From a virus, in IMG/VR virus record IMGVR_UViG_3300042502_001233, positions 298,019 through 362,018 of that record: 64,000 nucleotides of DNA. One strand, written 5' to 3'. The notes beneath the pieces are model-generated. The model was not told where the DNA came from. It saw nothing but the letters and a program-made list of their open reading frames with translations, and made no database searches. Shown here piece after piece: positions 16,470 through 24,741 of this stretch. Made by a program: the position numbers and the translations under genes. Numbering within the stretch: the stretch's first letter is position 1; the number at the start of each line of letters is the position of its first letter.

Positions 16470-17111
16470 ATGACAACAGAAGAAAAAAAAGAAAAAAAGA
16501 GATTATATGATATAGAATATCGTAAAAAAAATAAAGAAAAACTTTGTAATCAAAAAAAAGAATGGGTTGAAAACAACAAAGAAAAAATATCAAGTTACAA
16601 ACAAAAACATAAAGAAAATAAAAAAATATCAGATAAAAAATATGCTGAAAAAAATAAAACAAAATTAAACATAAAAAAAACAAATTGGGCTAAAGCTAAC
16701 ATAGATAAAGTTAGACAAGCAAAATTAAAATATGAAAAAAATAGATTAGCTACTGATTATTTATATAAATTAAAACATAACATTAGTTGTGCAATAAGAC
16801 AGTCATTAAAAAAGAATGGTTTTAGTAAAAAATCTAAAACACATGAAATACTTGGTTGTACTTATGAAAAATTTAAAGAACACGTTGAGTCACAATGGGA
16901 ATCATGGATGTCTTGGAATAATTATGGTAAATATAATGGTGAATTAAACTATGGGTGGGATATAGACCATATAATTCCAACTTCATCAGCAATAACAGAA
17001 GAAGATGTTATTAAATTAAACCATTACACAAATCTTAAACCATTATGTAGCAAAGTTAATAGAGATATTAAAAAACATTATACCAATGTAGGTATACCAT
17101 TTATTACATGA
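16470..17111 (+). CDS. HNH homing endonuclease, paralogue of 14941-15558
   Basis: 213 residues with a very lysine-rich N-terminus and the HNH core WDIDHIIPTSSAITEEDVIKLNHYTNLKPLCSKVNRDIKKH. GCTYEKFKEHVESQWESWMSWNNYG matches the paralogue. It is on the plus strand and preceded by ATATTTATATATAAAAAG, the same motif as the first copy. Its 3' end overlaps the convergent HAD gene by 34 bases, consistent with insertion of a mobile gene. Confidence 0.88.
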   Translation: MTTEEKKEKKRLYDIEYRKKNKEKLCNQKKEWVENNKEKISSYKQKHKENKKISDKKYAEKNKTKLNIKKTNWAKANIDKVRQAKLKYEKNRLATDYLYKLKHNISCAIRQSLKKNGFSKKSKTHEILGCTYEKFKEHVESQWESWMSWNNYGKYNGELNYGWDIDHIIPTSSAITEEDVIKLNHYTNLKPLCSKVNRDIKKHYTNVGIPFIT

Positions 17112-17605
17112 AATATTTTGAAACTTTGTAACCTACCAGTTTCAACTTGATTTTCACACCATTTTTTAAATATATCTATGTGTTCAGACCTATCATCATA
17201 TATAGAAATTTCTCTAATGGTGTTTACTCTACGTAGAATATCTTCCATGGTTTTAATCTTGGCTGTATCGGTAGAACCACCTCTGTTGAAATGATACTCG
17301 TCAAACGTCAAGTGTTTATCAGCAAGTATCTTCCTAACCAAGTCACCTAGTTTGACCATACGACCAGTAAGCATTACTGTCATGGTACTTGGGTCAGTTT
17401 TTTCTTTTTCATAATCAGCTATCACTGATGGTACTGTTGGCATATCAAACACACTCATATCTAACGAGAGTGGTTGTCCCCACCAACCAGCATGTGGCCA
17501 ATCTTTACCAGTCTTTTCTTTATATATTTTTTTACCTTCTTCTGGTAACGGTGTGTCTACAAGAGTTCCGTCAAAATCCCAGATTGTCAATTTTTTTATT
17601 TCCAT
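17078..17605 (-). CDS. HAD-superfamily phosphatase
   Basis: 175 residues: motif I DFDGTLVDT near residue 10, motif II MLTGR near 97, and motif IV-like IYDDRSEH near 137. The arrangement fits the HAD domain of RNA-repair-type (Swiss Army Knife) proteins. It might remove 3' or 5' phosphates from nucleic acid ends, but substrate is inferred. The plus-strand HNH gene overlaps its C-terminus. Confidence 0.75.
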   Translation of the reverse strand: MEIKKLTIWDFDGTLVDTPLPEEGKKIYKEKTGKDWPHAGWWGQPLSLDMSVFDMPTVPSVIADYEKEKTDPSTMTVMLTGRMVKLGDLVRKILADKHLTFDEYHFNRGGSTDTAKIKTMEDILRRVNTIREISIYDDRSEHIDIFKKWCENQVETGRLQSFKIFHVINGIPTLV

Positions 17606-17607
17606 TT

Positions 17608-18450
17608 TTATTCTTCTGTTTCTAAACGTCTTACAACGTCTTTAATGTTAATGTATGATGTTAATATTGTTGGCAAACCCAATAACGCGTTACAAAAATC
17701 AAACATATATCTATATGTTGAAAATACACTACCTACGGTTACTTTGTTATACATAACGTAATATGTTAACAAAGCTGTAACACTACCGTAAACAATTGTT
17801 TGAATCCATAGCGAGAATTTAGCGTCAATTGATGATAACTTTAAAGATAATTTTTGACTTCGCCTTAATAAATTATTAATTGATGATATATTTCTTGTCC
17901 CAACAATATCTGTTTGTTCTTCAGACAAGTCATTATAATGACTAGTGATTTTAGCAATTTTAGGTGAATAATATACCGTAACACCCAAGATTAAAATTGT
18001 GGTGATGATTAAAAACCCAACAATCGGTAAACTAACCAACGCTAAGAAATAAATAGCACCAACAATTCCGATAATTGTTTGTAAAACCACTAACATATCT
18101 CTTTCAAAGAAACTAACAATGTAATGCATCAAAGTTAACCTACCATTAATTTTAGTAGTTTCAACATTATTATAAATTTGGTTTTGTGTTTCTTTTGATG
18201 CAAATCGTCTATAAATACTAGAGAAAACTTTGGTATCGTAAATTCTACTAAGATAACCAAAAACCATTATATATACAAACGTAAATATTAAATACCAAAT
18301 GTATGAATAATCTTTTGCGATTAAGTGGTCAATAGAATTACCCAAAACTTTAGGGTATATTACCATCAATGTCGCGTTGATTGCAAATAAAGAATAAGAA
18401 AACAATATTGATTTCCAATTCATCTGAAACATTACTTTTAATTTATCCAT
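17608..18450 (-). CDS. ABC-exporter-like six-helix membrane domain without ATPase
   Basis: 280 residues with about six hydrophobic helices. The long cytoplasmic loops resemble type I ABC exporter membrane domains (DIVGTRNISSINNLLRRSQKLSLKLSSIDAKF). There is no Walker A, signature or Walker B sequence, and none in the neighbours. It could pair with a host ABC ATPase or act as an inner-membrane effector. It overlaps the upstream gene by 13 bases. Confidence 0.7.
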   Translation of the reverse strand: MDKLKVMFQMNWKSILFSYSLFAINATLMVIYPKVLGNSIDHLIAKDYSYIWYLIFTFVYIMVFGYLSRIYDTKVFSSIYRRFASKETQNQIYNNVETTKINGRLTLMHYIVSFFERDMLVVLQTIIGIVGAIYFLALVSLPIVGFLIITTILILGVTVYYSPKIAKITSHYNDLSEEQTDIVGTRNISSINNLLRRSQKLSLKLSSIDAKFSLWIQTIVYGSVTALLTYYVMYNKVTVGSVFSTYRYMFDFCNALLGLPTILTSYINIKDVVRRLETEE

Positions 18451-18785
18451 TTAGTAAAAAACTTCTTTAATTTGATTATAAAACTTTCTTTTTTCTCGTT
18501 ACTTAATAACGCACCATAAATTCTTTTGGTTGCGCTTCCAATGAAATCACTTGTAATCGGCCCGTGTGCGTGTATTGTTTGTTTTAGTGCACCACTGATT
18601 CTTTTGGTCTCATTTATTTTCTCTTTCTTCAACTTTTCAATTGCGTCCAGATTATTTTGTTCGTAATCGCTTACTACATCTAAGATGAAATCAATATCCT
18701 TTTGTGTTATTGTTTTGTTGAGCAATTGGTTCACCAATTTTTGTCTCAATCTACCATTTCTGGTCTTTAATATGTTAAACTTCAT
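18438..18785 (-). CDS. Hypothetical basic helical protein (115 aa)
   Basis: Charged and mostly helical (LVNQLLNKTITQKDIDFILDVV near residues 17-38), with a basic aromatic C-terminus (IIKLKKFFTKWIN) that could touch membrane. It overlaps the ABC-like membrane gene and is presumably a partner. No family recognised. Confidence 0.65.
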   Translation of the reverse strand: MKFNILKTRNGRLRQKLVNQLLNKTITQKDIDFILDVVSDYEQNNLDAIEKLKKEKINETKRISGALKQTIHAHGPITSDFIGSATKRIYGALLSNEKKESFIIKLKKFFTKWIN

Positions 18786-18798
18786 CTTAAATTCTTTG

Positions 18799-18806
18799 CA
18801 AATATA
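18799..18806 (-). promoter_or_regulatory. Bacteroidota-type -7 box (TATATTTG)
   Basis: TATATTTG on the minus strand, 14 bases before the start at 18785. Confidence 0.6.
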
Positions 18807-18850
18807 ATACTTAATTTGGAGCTACCAAACTCTTTTAATAAATATTTTAA

Positions 18851-19387
18851 TTATTCTAAAAATTGTCTAGCTTGGCTTTCATACAACGCGGCTAGACTTT
18901 GTTTACTACCGTCATAAGAATCTAACAACCCACTGGGTTGTTAGATTCTTATGATTTCGTTTCTATCTGGATTTCTAGGTTTTGGGACACCTATTTCATA
19001 ATCTGGTGTTGGATGGTCTAATTGACCATATTGATAGTCCATGTAAAACAATTGACCAGTTGGCGCGCTCATAGATTCAATTGAAATTAAATCTCCACCA
19101 ATCAACGATGATGATATACTTCTAGCTATTGGGAAATCAATAGTATATCTATTTCTCCAATAATTTGATAAATCAACATGTGGGATAATAGTATTAGCCC
19201 AAGAATTGATAGCCCATTTGGTTCTGGTGTATCCATACCCAAAAATTTCAACTAGTTCTTTGACTAGCTTTTCATCGTCATATTTAACTAACCCGTCACC
19301 TTCATATTTGAATATAACGTAATTACCTCTACCATTTTTACCTAAAACATAAAAAGCGCTTAAGTATTTGTACAATAATTTCTTCAT
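18851..19387 (-). pseudogene. Capsid-like open frame interrupted by one in-frame TAA
   Basis: From MKKLLYKYLSAFY the frame runs 148 residues to EIIRI and TAA at 18941. It then continues in the same frame for 29 more codons (QPSGLLDSYDGSKQSLAALYE ...) to a second TAA at 18851. SIESMSAPTGQLFYMDYQYG near residue 110 resembles the N-arm motif of T4-like major capsid proteins (PMxxPTGQVFALRAVYG). The first stop lies inside a perfect 20-bp-arm palindrome. This may be a truncated capsid relative, a pseudogene, or a readthrough gene. At about 180 residues it is much shorter than a full capsid protein. Confidence 0.5.
18913..18953. repeat. 41-base perfect palindrome over an in-frame stop codon
   Basis: Two 20-base arms (CATAAGAATCTAACAACCCA and its complement) flank a single central base. 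No T-run follows on either strand, so it is not a normal terminator. The minus-strand arm that introduces TAA is an inverted copy of the coding sequence for GLLDSYD just downstream. Confidence 0.85.
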
Positions 19388-19423
19388 GTACAATTATACT
19401 CAAAACGCTACATTATGTAAACC

Positions 19424-19930
19424 TTATTTTTTAGTTTTAGGTTTTAAAGTACACATCATTTTTTTACCTTCAAGTTTAGGTAATCCTTCACTAGTACCAA
19501 ATTTATCTAAATCTAATATAAATTTAAGGATAACTTCCATACCTTTATCGGTAAACAACATTTCACGCCCTCTAAATTGCATTGAAAGTTTTATCTTATG
19601 CCCAACCTTAAGAAAATTTTCAGCATGTTTAAGTCGATAATCTAAATCATTCTGCCCAATATTATAAGAAAGTTTGATTTCCTTAATATCTAGTGATTTT
19701 TGTTTTGTCGCTTTATTTTGGTTGTAAACATATTTTTCATAATTTATTATCTTACAAACTGGTGGTTGTGCATTTTCATTAATTAAAACTAAATCTAACT
19801 CTTGTTTGTTAGCTAAATCTTGTGCTTCTTTTAACGTTATAATACCATACTCTGCAACACGAACACTTGGGTGTTTAATTTCAAAATTTAGTTTGTGTTG
19901 TCTTTCTTTTTGCTTATTTTTTTTGTTCAT
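19424..19930 (-). CDS. infC: Translation initiation factor IF-3
   Basis: 168 residues covering both IF-3 domains. The N-domain has NFEIKHPSVRVAEYGIITLKEAQDLANKQELDLVLINENAQPPVCKIINYEKY. The C-domain has KEIKLSYNIGQNDLDYRLKHAENFLKVGHKIKLSMQFRGREM. Lengths and motifs match cellular IF-3. IF-3 controls start-site selection and subunit splitting, so a phage copy could bias initiation toward phage messages. The start overlaps the upstream endonuclease gene by 4 bases. Confidence 0.95.
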   Translation of the reverse strand: MNKKNKQKERQHKLNFEIKHPSVRVAEYGIITLKEAQDLANKQELDLVLINENAQPPVCKIINYEKYVYNQNKATKQKSLDIKEIKLSYNIGQNDLDYRLKHAENFLKVGHKIKLSMQFRGREMLFTDKGMEVILKFILDLDKFGTSEGLPKLEGKKMMCTLKPKTKK

Positions 19931-21099
19931 TTATATAAATTATGTATTAAACTTATCGGTAAATTAAATCTCTTCATGAGTCTATGCGGGTGTTCAAATT
20001 TGCATAATTCTTTAAAATTAGAGTAATTACATGATTTGAGATATTCTTCATATTCAGTATAAGTTTTAAACGATTTATTTTTAGGTAAATCATTTATCAA
20101 CCCTAATTCATCGTTTTGAAAAAGTTTATATTTTTTAATTTTCTTAAATAAATCTGGGTATTTTTTTATTTCTGTCATTTTTTTACCCACAACAAGTAAT
20201 TTTTCATCTGGTGTTAACAAATTAGGGAAAACTATTTTAGGTAAATAATTTAAAATATCTTCTTTGGTTATACTTAAACCAGTTATTAAATTCACTTTTT
20301 CTATTTGTAAAATCAGTTGGTTTTTAATGTTTTTTTCATAATCTCTATAGTTATCAGTAAATTCATGTACAGTAAACAACTCGACACCAACTTTAGAACA
20401 TAATTCTTTTTTATTCTTATCATCAACTGAATTATGAAAATATCTTCCATCGTATTCCCAACCTATTTTCCATTTATCAAAATAACAATCTATTTCAAGT
20501 GGTTTAATTACAGTTCTATTTTCATAATCACATTTTTCTTTTAAAATAAACTCTAAAATATCTTTTAATATTAATTGTGGTATACTAAAACCACCGCTAA
20601 TCATATGACCACAAATTGAGTCTAACCAACCCATTTTAACAGCTTTTGAGTAAGCACCTTTATCTTTAAGATAAAACTCGTGTCTAGTTACGTATTTTTT
20701 AGCAATAGCTTCAACCAATTCGTATTTCAAATCACGTCCATTTATTTTGGAAATTTTAGCTGTGACAAAATCTTTTTCAGTTTTAGTTCTATACAAATTT
20801 AATTCTTTTAGTTTCTTACCAACAATTTTTTTTGTCTTATTGAATAAAACAGATAGTTCGTTATTGGTGTTAATTTTATATAGTTCGATTAATCTTTTAA
20901 CTTCATCGTCAGACCAATAATTTTTTGAATTATTTTTTTTACGCATTTCGCTTATATATGAAATACTTTTTTTAAACCCTAAACTATTAGCTTTTCTAAT
21001 TAAAGCACCTTTTTTAACTTGTAATTTTTCTGAAATAATAACATTATCAGTTTCTGGGTATAAGCTAACCAACATTTCTAACTTTTCTTTTGTCCACAT
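19927..21099 (-). CDS. Homing endonuclease, Vsr-like (EDxHD type)
   Basis: 390 residues. The N-terminal region has two Myb/SANT-like DNA-binding units (WTKEKLEMLVSLYPETDN and WSDDEVKRLIELYK). A central nuclease core, PLEIDCYFDKWKIGWEYDGRYFHNS near 195-220, then KVGVELFTVHE, matches the Vsr-like EDxHD fold of I-Bth0305I relatives. It sits directly upstream of infC and just downstream of a truncated gene (21139-21240), so it probably inserted there. Confidence 0.78.
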   Translation of the reverse strand: MWTKEKLEMLVSLYPETDNVIISEKLQVKKGALIRKANSLGFKKSISYISEMRKKNNSKNYWSDDEVKRLIELYKINTNNELSVLFNKTKKIVGKKLKELNLYRTKTEKDFVTAKISKINGRDLKYELVEAIAKKYVTRHEFYLKDKGAYSKAVKMGWLDSICGHMISGGFSIPQLILKDILEFILKEKCDYENRTVIKPLEIDCYFDKWKIGWEYDGRYFHNSVDDKNKKELCSKVGVELFTVHEFTDNYRDYEKNIKNQLILQIEKVNLITGLSITKEDILNYLPKIVFPNLLTPDEKLLVVGKKMTEIKKYPDLFKKIKKYKLFQNDELGLINDLPKNKSFKTYTEYEEYLKSCNYSNFKELCKFEHPHRLMKRFNLPISLIHNLYK

Positions 21100-21138
21100 A
21101 ATTTTCTTTTATTATAAATATAACAAAATTGCCAAAAG

Positions 21139-21240
21139 TTAAAAAATATTTTCGATACTTCCAGCCAAGAATACATTTAGGTAGTCTTGGTCTATTGTAA
21201 CTTCATTAGGCGCTTGTACTTCAATTGCTTTTTGTTGCAT
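21139..21240 (-). pseudogene. Truncated nucleoside deoxyribosyltransferase-like gene
   Basis: 33 codons ending VFLAGSIENIF and TAA. VFLAGSIE is the N-terminal strand and loop of nucleoside 2-deoxyribosyltransferase-like proteins, which normally continue for over 100 residues. The frame stops where the homing endonuclease region begins, suggesting that insertion removed the rest. Confidence 0.55.
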
Positions 21241-21249
21241 AAAAACTTT

Positions 21250-21459
21250 TTAATTCAAACTAATATTGTAGTCATCAAAACCTTCGATATCTATATCATC
21301 ATCATCATCTTTGTCATCATCAATGACGTTTGTAATAATAATTGTTTCAATTACATCTTGTAATTCATCCAATACTGACACTTCAATTGCGCCAGTTTCA
21401 TTATCGTATTCTATTTTTACGATATACTCGCCCAAATCAACGGTTTTTTTGATTAACAT
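21250..21459 (-). CDS. Small acidic protein (69 aa)
   Basis: Start chosen at MLIKKTVDLGEYIVKIEYDNETG, which follows the upstream gene's stop directly. A longer frame would overlap that gene by 100 bases. Ends in a very acidic tail (DDDKDDDDDIDIEGFDD), as in DNA mimics or binding adaptors. Function unknown. Confidence 0.6.
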   Translation of the reverse strand: MLIKKTVDLGEYIVKIEYDNETGAIEVSVLDELQDVIETIIITNVIDDDKDDDDDIDIEGFDDYNISLN

Positions 21460-21461
21460 TT

Positions 21462-21701
21462 TTAATAGTTCATTGTGTTCGGTGTTATTTTTCCAGAAAT
21501 AATATCTGGTATTACCTTTTCTTGGTAATCGTTCAACAATTTTTCCCTTGTTACACTCCAACCTTCTGGCGGTAAACCATAATCTTCAAAGTATGTATAA
21601 CGTATCATCCCACAGATGTTTGGACCAGCGTCTTTGGCGGTTCCATCATCCATAATAACTTCGAACTTTCCCTCGTTAATGTGTTTAATTTCGTTATACA
21701 T
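21462..21701 (-). CDS. Hypothetical protein (79 aa)
   Basis: Begins MYNEIKHINEGKFEVIMDDGT. Small, soluble and without motif. Followed immediately by the acidic-tail gene, so they are probably an operon pair. Confidence 0.65.
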   Translation of the reverse strand: MYNEIKHINEGKFEVIMDDGTAKDAGPNICGMIRYTYFEDYGLPPEGWSVTREKLLNDYQEKVIPDIISGKITPNTMNY

Positions 21702-21726
21702 ACTTATATTAGACTATTTTTCTTTT

Positions 21727-21792
21727 TTAACTACCTGACAACTCACCAGTTGATTCATTTGACGATAAATACCCAACTTTAAAATCTGGCAT
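21727..21792 (-). CDS. Possible 21-residue peptide
   Basis: MPDFKVGYLSSNESTGELSGS lies between the AAA+ gene stop and the next gene with no overlap. Too short to call with confidence. Confidence 0.25.
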   Translation of the reverse strand: MPDFKVGYLSSNESTGELSGS

Positions 21793-21800
21793 ATCGTAAG

Positions 21801-23015
21801 CTATTGGTTCCTAACAATACTTTTTGACTGTAACTTAACCTCAGCAGTGTCTTCACATTCATCATCACCATATTCATCTCGATTAATCTGTTTGATGATG
21901 TTTTTAGCGAAATCAGACATTTCTTTAGAGCTTTTCTTCATACCACCAGTACCAAAACCTACTCCGAAATCATCGTCATAAGCATAAGTATAGTTGATAG
22001 TGTCAGCGTCTTCAACTTTAATTAAAATTGGCTCGTCAAAACCTAATTTTTTACCTTTGTCACCTTCAAAAGGTTCAACCTCAATAGTTGAGAAATTGAT
22101 AACTCTTGAAACATGACCAATAGTTTGATTATCAATTTCAAAACGATAACCAACACGACTTTCGTTGTACATTGGTTTTGGATAAACTTTTACGTTACTT
22201 GCCAATTCCACAAGTCTACCGTCTTCGTCTCTCATTTTAATGTTGAACTTACCTTTGATTTTCTTAACGTTGAAAATTGCTTCGAACTCACTTGGTGCTT
22301 CTTGGTGAATGTTAACCTCCGCTAAGATTGCTTTTACGATGTCAACTGTAATTGTTTCCAAGTTACAGATGAAGTCAATACAAGCTTGTTTGAACTCTGG
22401 GTATTCTAACACGTCGTCGATGATTTCTTCAACCACTGCTGGTTTAAGGTCTTCAAATTTCTTCATGTAACGAATCCTACCAGGTCTCTGGATAAGGTTT
22501 TGGTCAACATACAAGTTGTTCGTAGTAAACAAGAACACTCTTCTAAACGTTGAATTTGACGCTCCATCCATGATTGTCAACATCTCTGATGACTCACCAA
22601 ATACTTTCTCATACTCATCAATAAATATCGTGATATTTTGCGGAATTGAGTTTAAAAATTGATGAATTCCATCTAATCTTTGTTCAACCAAAATAATCGG
22701 CTGATTTAGGCTGTTAGCCATGATTTTTGAACTAACAGTTTTTCCAGTTCCTTTCAAACCATTCAACAATACACCCAAATTTCCATGTGGTGTTGCGTTG
22801 TATGTTTTGATTACTCTGTTTACAAGTGATGTCTCAAGACCGTATAACTTGTAATCAAACGTAAACTTGTCGCTATTTTTAGATAGATACAAACGACCAA
22901 ATGGGTCTACACCTACTTTATAAATTGCGTTTTCGAGTTTTTCAAACTCTTCTGACGGGTACCCTAAGTATAACTTATTACCCTCGGCATTCCAGACTTT
23001 TTTCACTTCTGCCAT
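21801..23015 (-). CDS. AAA+ ATPase
   Basis: 404 residues. Walker A LNGLKGTGKTVSSK near 83-96, Walker B ITIFIDEYEKVF near 129-140, sensor 1 LFTTNN near 170 and the arginine-finger region QRPGRIRYMKKF near 179-190. Single AAA module followed by a beta-rich C-terminal domain. Similar in design to the AAA+ gene at 48514-49911. Could be an unfoldase, clamp-loader-like or nucleoid-remodelling ATPase; the sequence does not decide. Confidence 0.85.
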   Translation of the reverse strand: MAEVKKVWNAEGNKLYLGYPSEEFEKLENAIYKVGVDPFGRLYLSKNSDKFTFDYKLYGLETSLVNRVIKTYNATPHGNLGVLLNGLKGTGKTVSSKIMANSLNQPIILVEQRLDGIHQFLNSIPQNITIFIDEYEKVFGESSEMLTIMDGASNSTFRRVFLFTTNNLYVDQNLIQRPGRIRYMKKFEDLKPAVVEEIIDDVLEYPEFKQACIDFICNLETITVDIVKAILAEVNIHQEAPSEFEAIFNVKKIKGKFNIKMRDEDGRLVELASNVKVYPKPMYNESRVGYRFEIDNQTIGHVSRVINFSTIEVEPFEGDKGKKLGFDEPILIKVEDADTINYTYAYDDDFGVGFGTGGMKKSSKEMSDFAKNIIKQINRDEYGDDECEDTAEVKLQSKSIVRNQ

Positions 23016-23024
23016 ATATTAATT

Positions 23025-23249
23025 TTAAATTGTTACGAAATCAACGGTCATACAGCCGCCTAAATTAAAGAAATTACAAGGTTCCAAACCATAGTCCATT
23101 AGTATATTTTTGACTATGGTTTTCATTTCGGTTGAATTACCCGTTATAATTTCTGCTTGTGGGATTTCAAGTTTTATACAATCCCAAATGAACGAATCTA
23201 ATACGTCCTGAACTTCTTTGTGTCTAACACCATGTAAATCTAATCTCAT
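23025..23249 (-). CDS. Smr-domain protein (74 aa)
   Basis: Essentially a bare Smr domain: LDLHGVRHKEVQDVLDSFIW at the start, IITGNSTEMKTIVKNIL in the middle. Smr domains nick or cleave RNA or branched DNA, and some act on colliding ribosomes. Overlaps the Nudix gene by 4 bases. Fits the ribosome and RNA quality-control theme of the window. Confidence 0.8.
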   Translation of the reverse strand: MRLDLHGVRHKEVQDVLDSFIWDCIKLEIPQAEIITGNSTEMKTIVKNILMDYGLEPCNFFNLGGCMTVDFVTI

Positions 23250-23701
23250 CCTTCAATAATCTCTTTAATCTTATCAATACACGCAACTTGTGTATCATGT
23301 AAAACCTTAGAAGCTTCATCAAGACTAACCCATTTGTAACCATCCATTTCTGGAAAACCACCACGGTCCTCTGGAACGTTTGAGTTACACTTAAATTCAA
23401 CACTATCCCAATCAAATGAAGACTTCTTATTCTCTAAATATAAGAAAGGGTATAAGATTTTCTTCTTGTGTTTGTAGTTAACAGCTTTCAACGGATATAT
23501 TGTGAAGTCTGTTGTGTTGGACAAATCCAAATTGGTTTCCTCGTAGGTTTCACGTATTGCAGCTTCTAAGAAAATTTCATCATCTTCTACTTTACCCTTT
23601 GGGATGCTGTAAAAGTTTGCTGGATGATTTGTCGGGTGACAAATCAAAACTTTCTTGTCCTTTCTGACAATAAATAAACCTGATGCAATTGTTTTAGCCA
23701 T
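23246..23701 (-). CDS. Nudix hydrolase
   Basis: 151 residues. The Nudix box G-x5-E-x7-REUxEExGU reads GKVEDDEIFLEAAIRETYEETN near residues 35-57. FSIPKG-type strand YSIPKG precedes it. Substrate could be a nucleotide, capped RNA or ADP-ribose. Close spacing with the Smr and tRNA-binding genes suggests an RNA-related operon. Confidence 0.85.
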   Translation of the reverse strand: MAKTIASGLFIVRKDKKVLICHPTNHPANFYSIPKGKVEDDEIFLEAAIRETYEETNLDLSNTTDFTIYPLKAVNYKHKKKILYPFLYLENKKSSFDWDSVEFKCNSNVPEDRGGFPEMDGYKWVSLDEASKVLHDTQVACIDKIKEIIEG

Positions 23702-23703
23702 AA

Positions 23704-24057
23704 TTACAATAGTTTTGTTCCGATACTCATGTAGTCTAACCCAACTTCCATTTGACCTTGTAAATTGGTACCAACTACTATCATAGCTTCACTGGTAATA
23801 CCCATCATCTTTGACGGTTTAAGGTTTACAATAAACGGCATTGTTAAACCAATCAATGATTCTGGAACTATGGTTGCACCGATATTCGTAACCACAGTTA
23901 GCAGTTGCTCTGACTCAAAATCAAATTTAACTGATAACTTCAAAAGTTTATCACTTTTAGGTACACGCTCAGCGGCTAATACTTGACCTATACGAATATC
24001 TAATTTTTTCTCTATTTCTAAGAATTCTGTAAATTCTATTTGTTCTTTAGTTACCAT
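23704..24057 (-). CDS. tRNA-binding OB-fold protein, Trbp111/CsaA-like
   Basis: Start chosen at MVTKEQIEFTEF, six residues into the longer frame, overlapping the upstream small gene by 11 bases. The core LDIRIGQVLAAERVPKSDKLLKLSVKF and GITSEAMIV are the two conserved blocks of the EMAPII/Trbp111 tRNA-binding domain. Such domains bind the tRNA elbow independent of sequence, and could chaperone the many unusual phage tRNAs. Confidence 0.85.
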   Translation of the reverse strand: MVTKEQIEFTEFLEIEKKLDIRIGQVLAAERVPKSDKLLKLSVKFDFESEQLLTVVTNIGATIVPESLIGLTMPFIVNLKPSKMMGITSEAMIVVGTNLQGQMEVGLDYMSIGTKLL

Positions 24058-24223
24058 TGAAACTATAATTAACATTTATAATTTGTATTTGTTTATCATT
24101 TTCTCTTATAGCTTCTTGTATCGCTAGAGAATCATCTCGTTCAGCTAGTTTTTTTAAAACCGCATTTGATTTTTCTAGAGAGTTTAACAACCCTTCTAAA
24201 ACGTGTAAAGGTACTTTGTACAT
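24047..24223 (-). CDS. Small helical protein (58 aa)
   Basis: MYKVPLHVLEGLLNSLEKSNAVLKKLAERDD and a charged helical tail. Its ATG overlaps the HAD gene's stop (TAATG) and its end overlaps the tRNA-binding gene, which is good evidence for a real gene in this operon. Function unknown. Confidence 0.6.
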   Translation of the reverse strand: MYKVPLHVLEGLLNSLEKSNAVLKKLAERDDSLAIQEAIRENDKQIQIINVNYSFNGN

Positions 24224-24633
24224 TATATTAAATTATTTACGTTTAACATCATTTCTAAATGAAACCAATCAACAAATGGTCTTGGTGATAGTTCTTTATC
24301 AATTTTTAAAGGAACACCTATCGCTATATCATCAATCATAAGTTGACCATAAGCTTTTGGGCTATCTGTCCATTCATGTTGTGTTGGGTTTGTATTTACC
24401 CCATACAACGGAATATCATTTTCAGCGAACCAATCAATCGCTTCTTGAAGACAATCTCTTGTTTTACCATCTGGATGAATGTAAGGTCTGTGACTACGCA
24501 TTGTAAACAATATAAGTTTATGTCCTTTTTGAACCAATTTCTTTAATACAAAAACTGAACCTATATCTTTTCCAACAAACGGAAAATCATGCGTCACACA
24601 CGTGCCATCAAAATCTACTAATATTTCTTTCAT
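24223..24633 (-). CDS. HAD-like phosphohydrolase
   Basis: 136 residues. Motif I VDFDGTCV near residue 6, motif II LFTMRSH near 43, and a late acidic motif LMIDDIAIG near 98. Short single-domain HAD with C-terminal dimer-like tail. Heads the operon 24633 to 23025 (HAD, small helical, tRNA-binding, Nudix, Smr). Confidence 0.8.
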   Translation of the reverse strand: MKEILVDFDGTCVTHDFPFVGKDIGSVFVLKKLVQKGHKLILFTMRSHRPYIHPDGKTRDCLQEAIDWFAENDIPLYGVNTNPTQHEWTDSPKAYGQLMIDDIAIGVPLKIDKELSPRPFVDWFHLEMMLNVNNLI

Positions 24634-24637
24634 AATA

Positions 24638-24645
24638 CAAAGATA
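24638..24645 (-). promoter_or_regulatory. Bacteroidota-type -7 box (TATCTTTG)
   Basis: TATCTTTG on the minus strand with TTG about 20 bases upstream. Drives the HAD-led operon away from the CRISPR array. Confidence 0.7.
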
Positions 24646-24741
24646 CTACTATTATTTTAATTTTGCAAGTTATTTTAAAAATTATTCCTATATGGATGAA
24701 ATATAAATACAAACAAATATAAAACATTTGTATGACATCCC

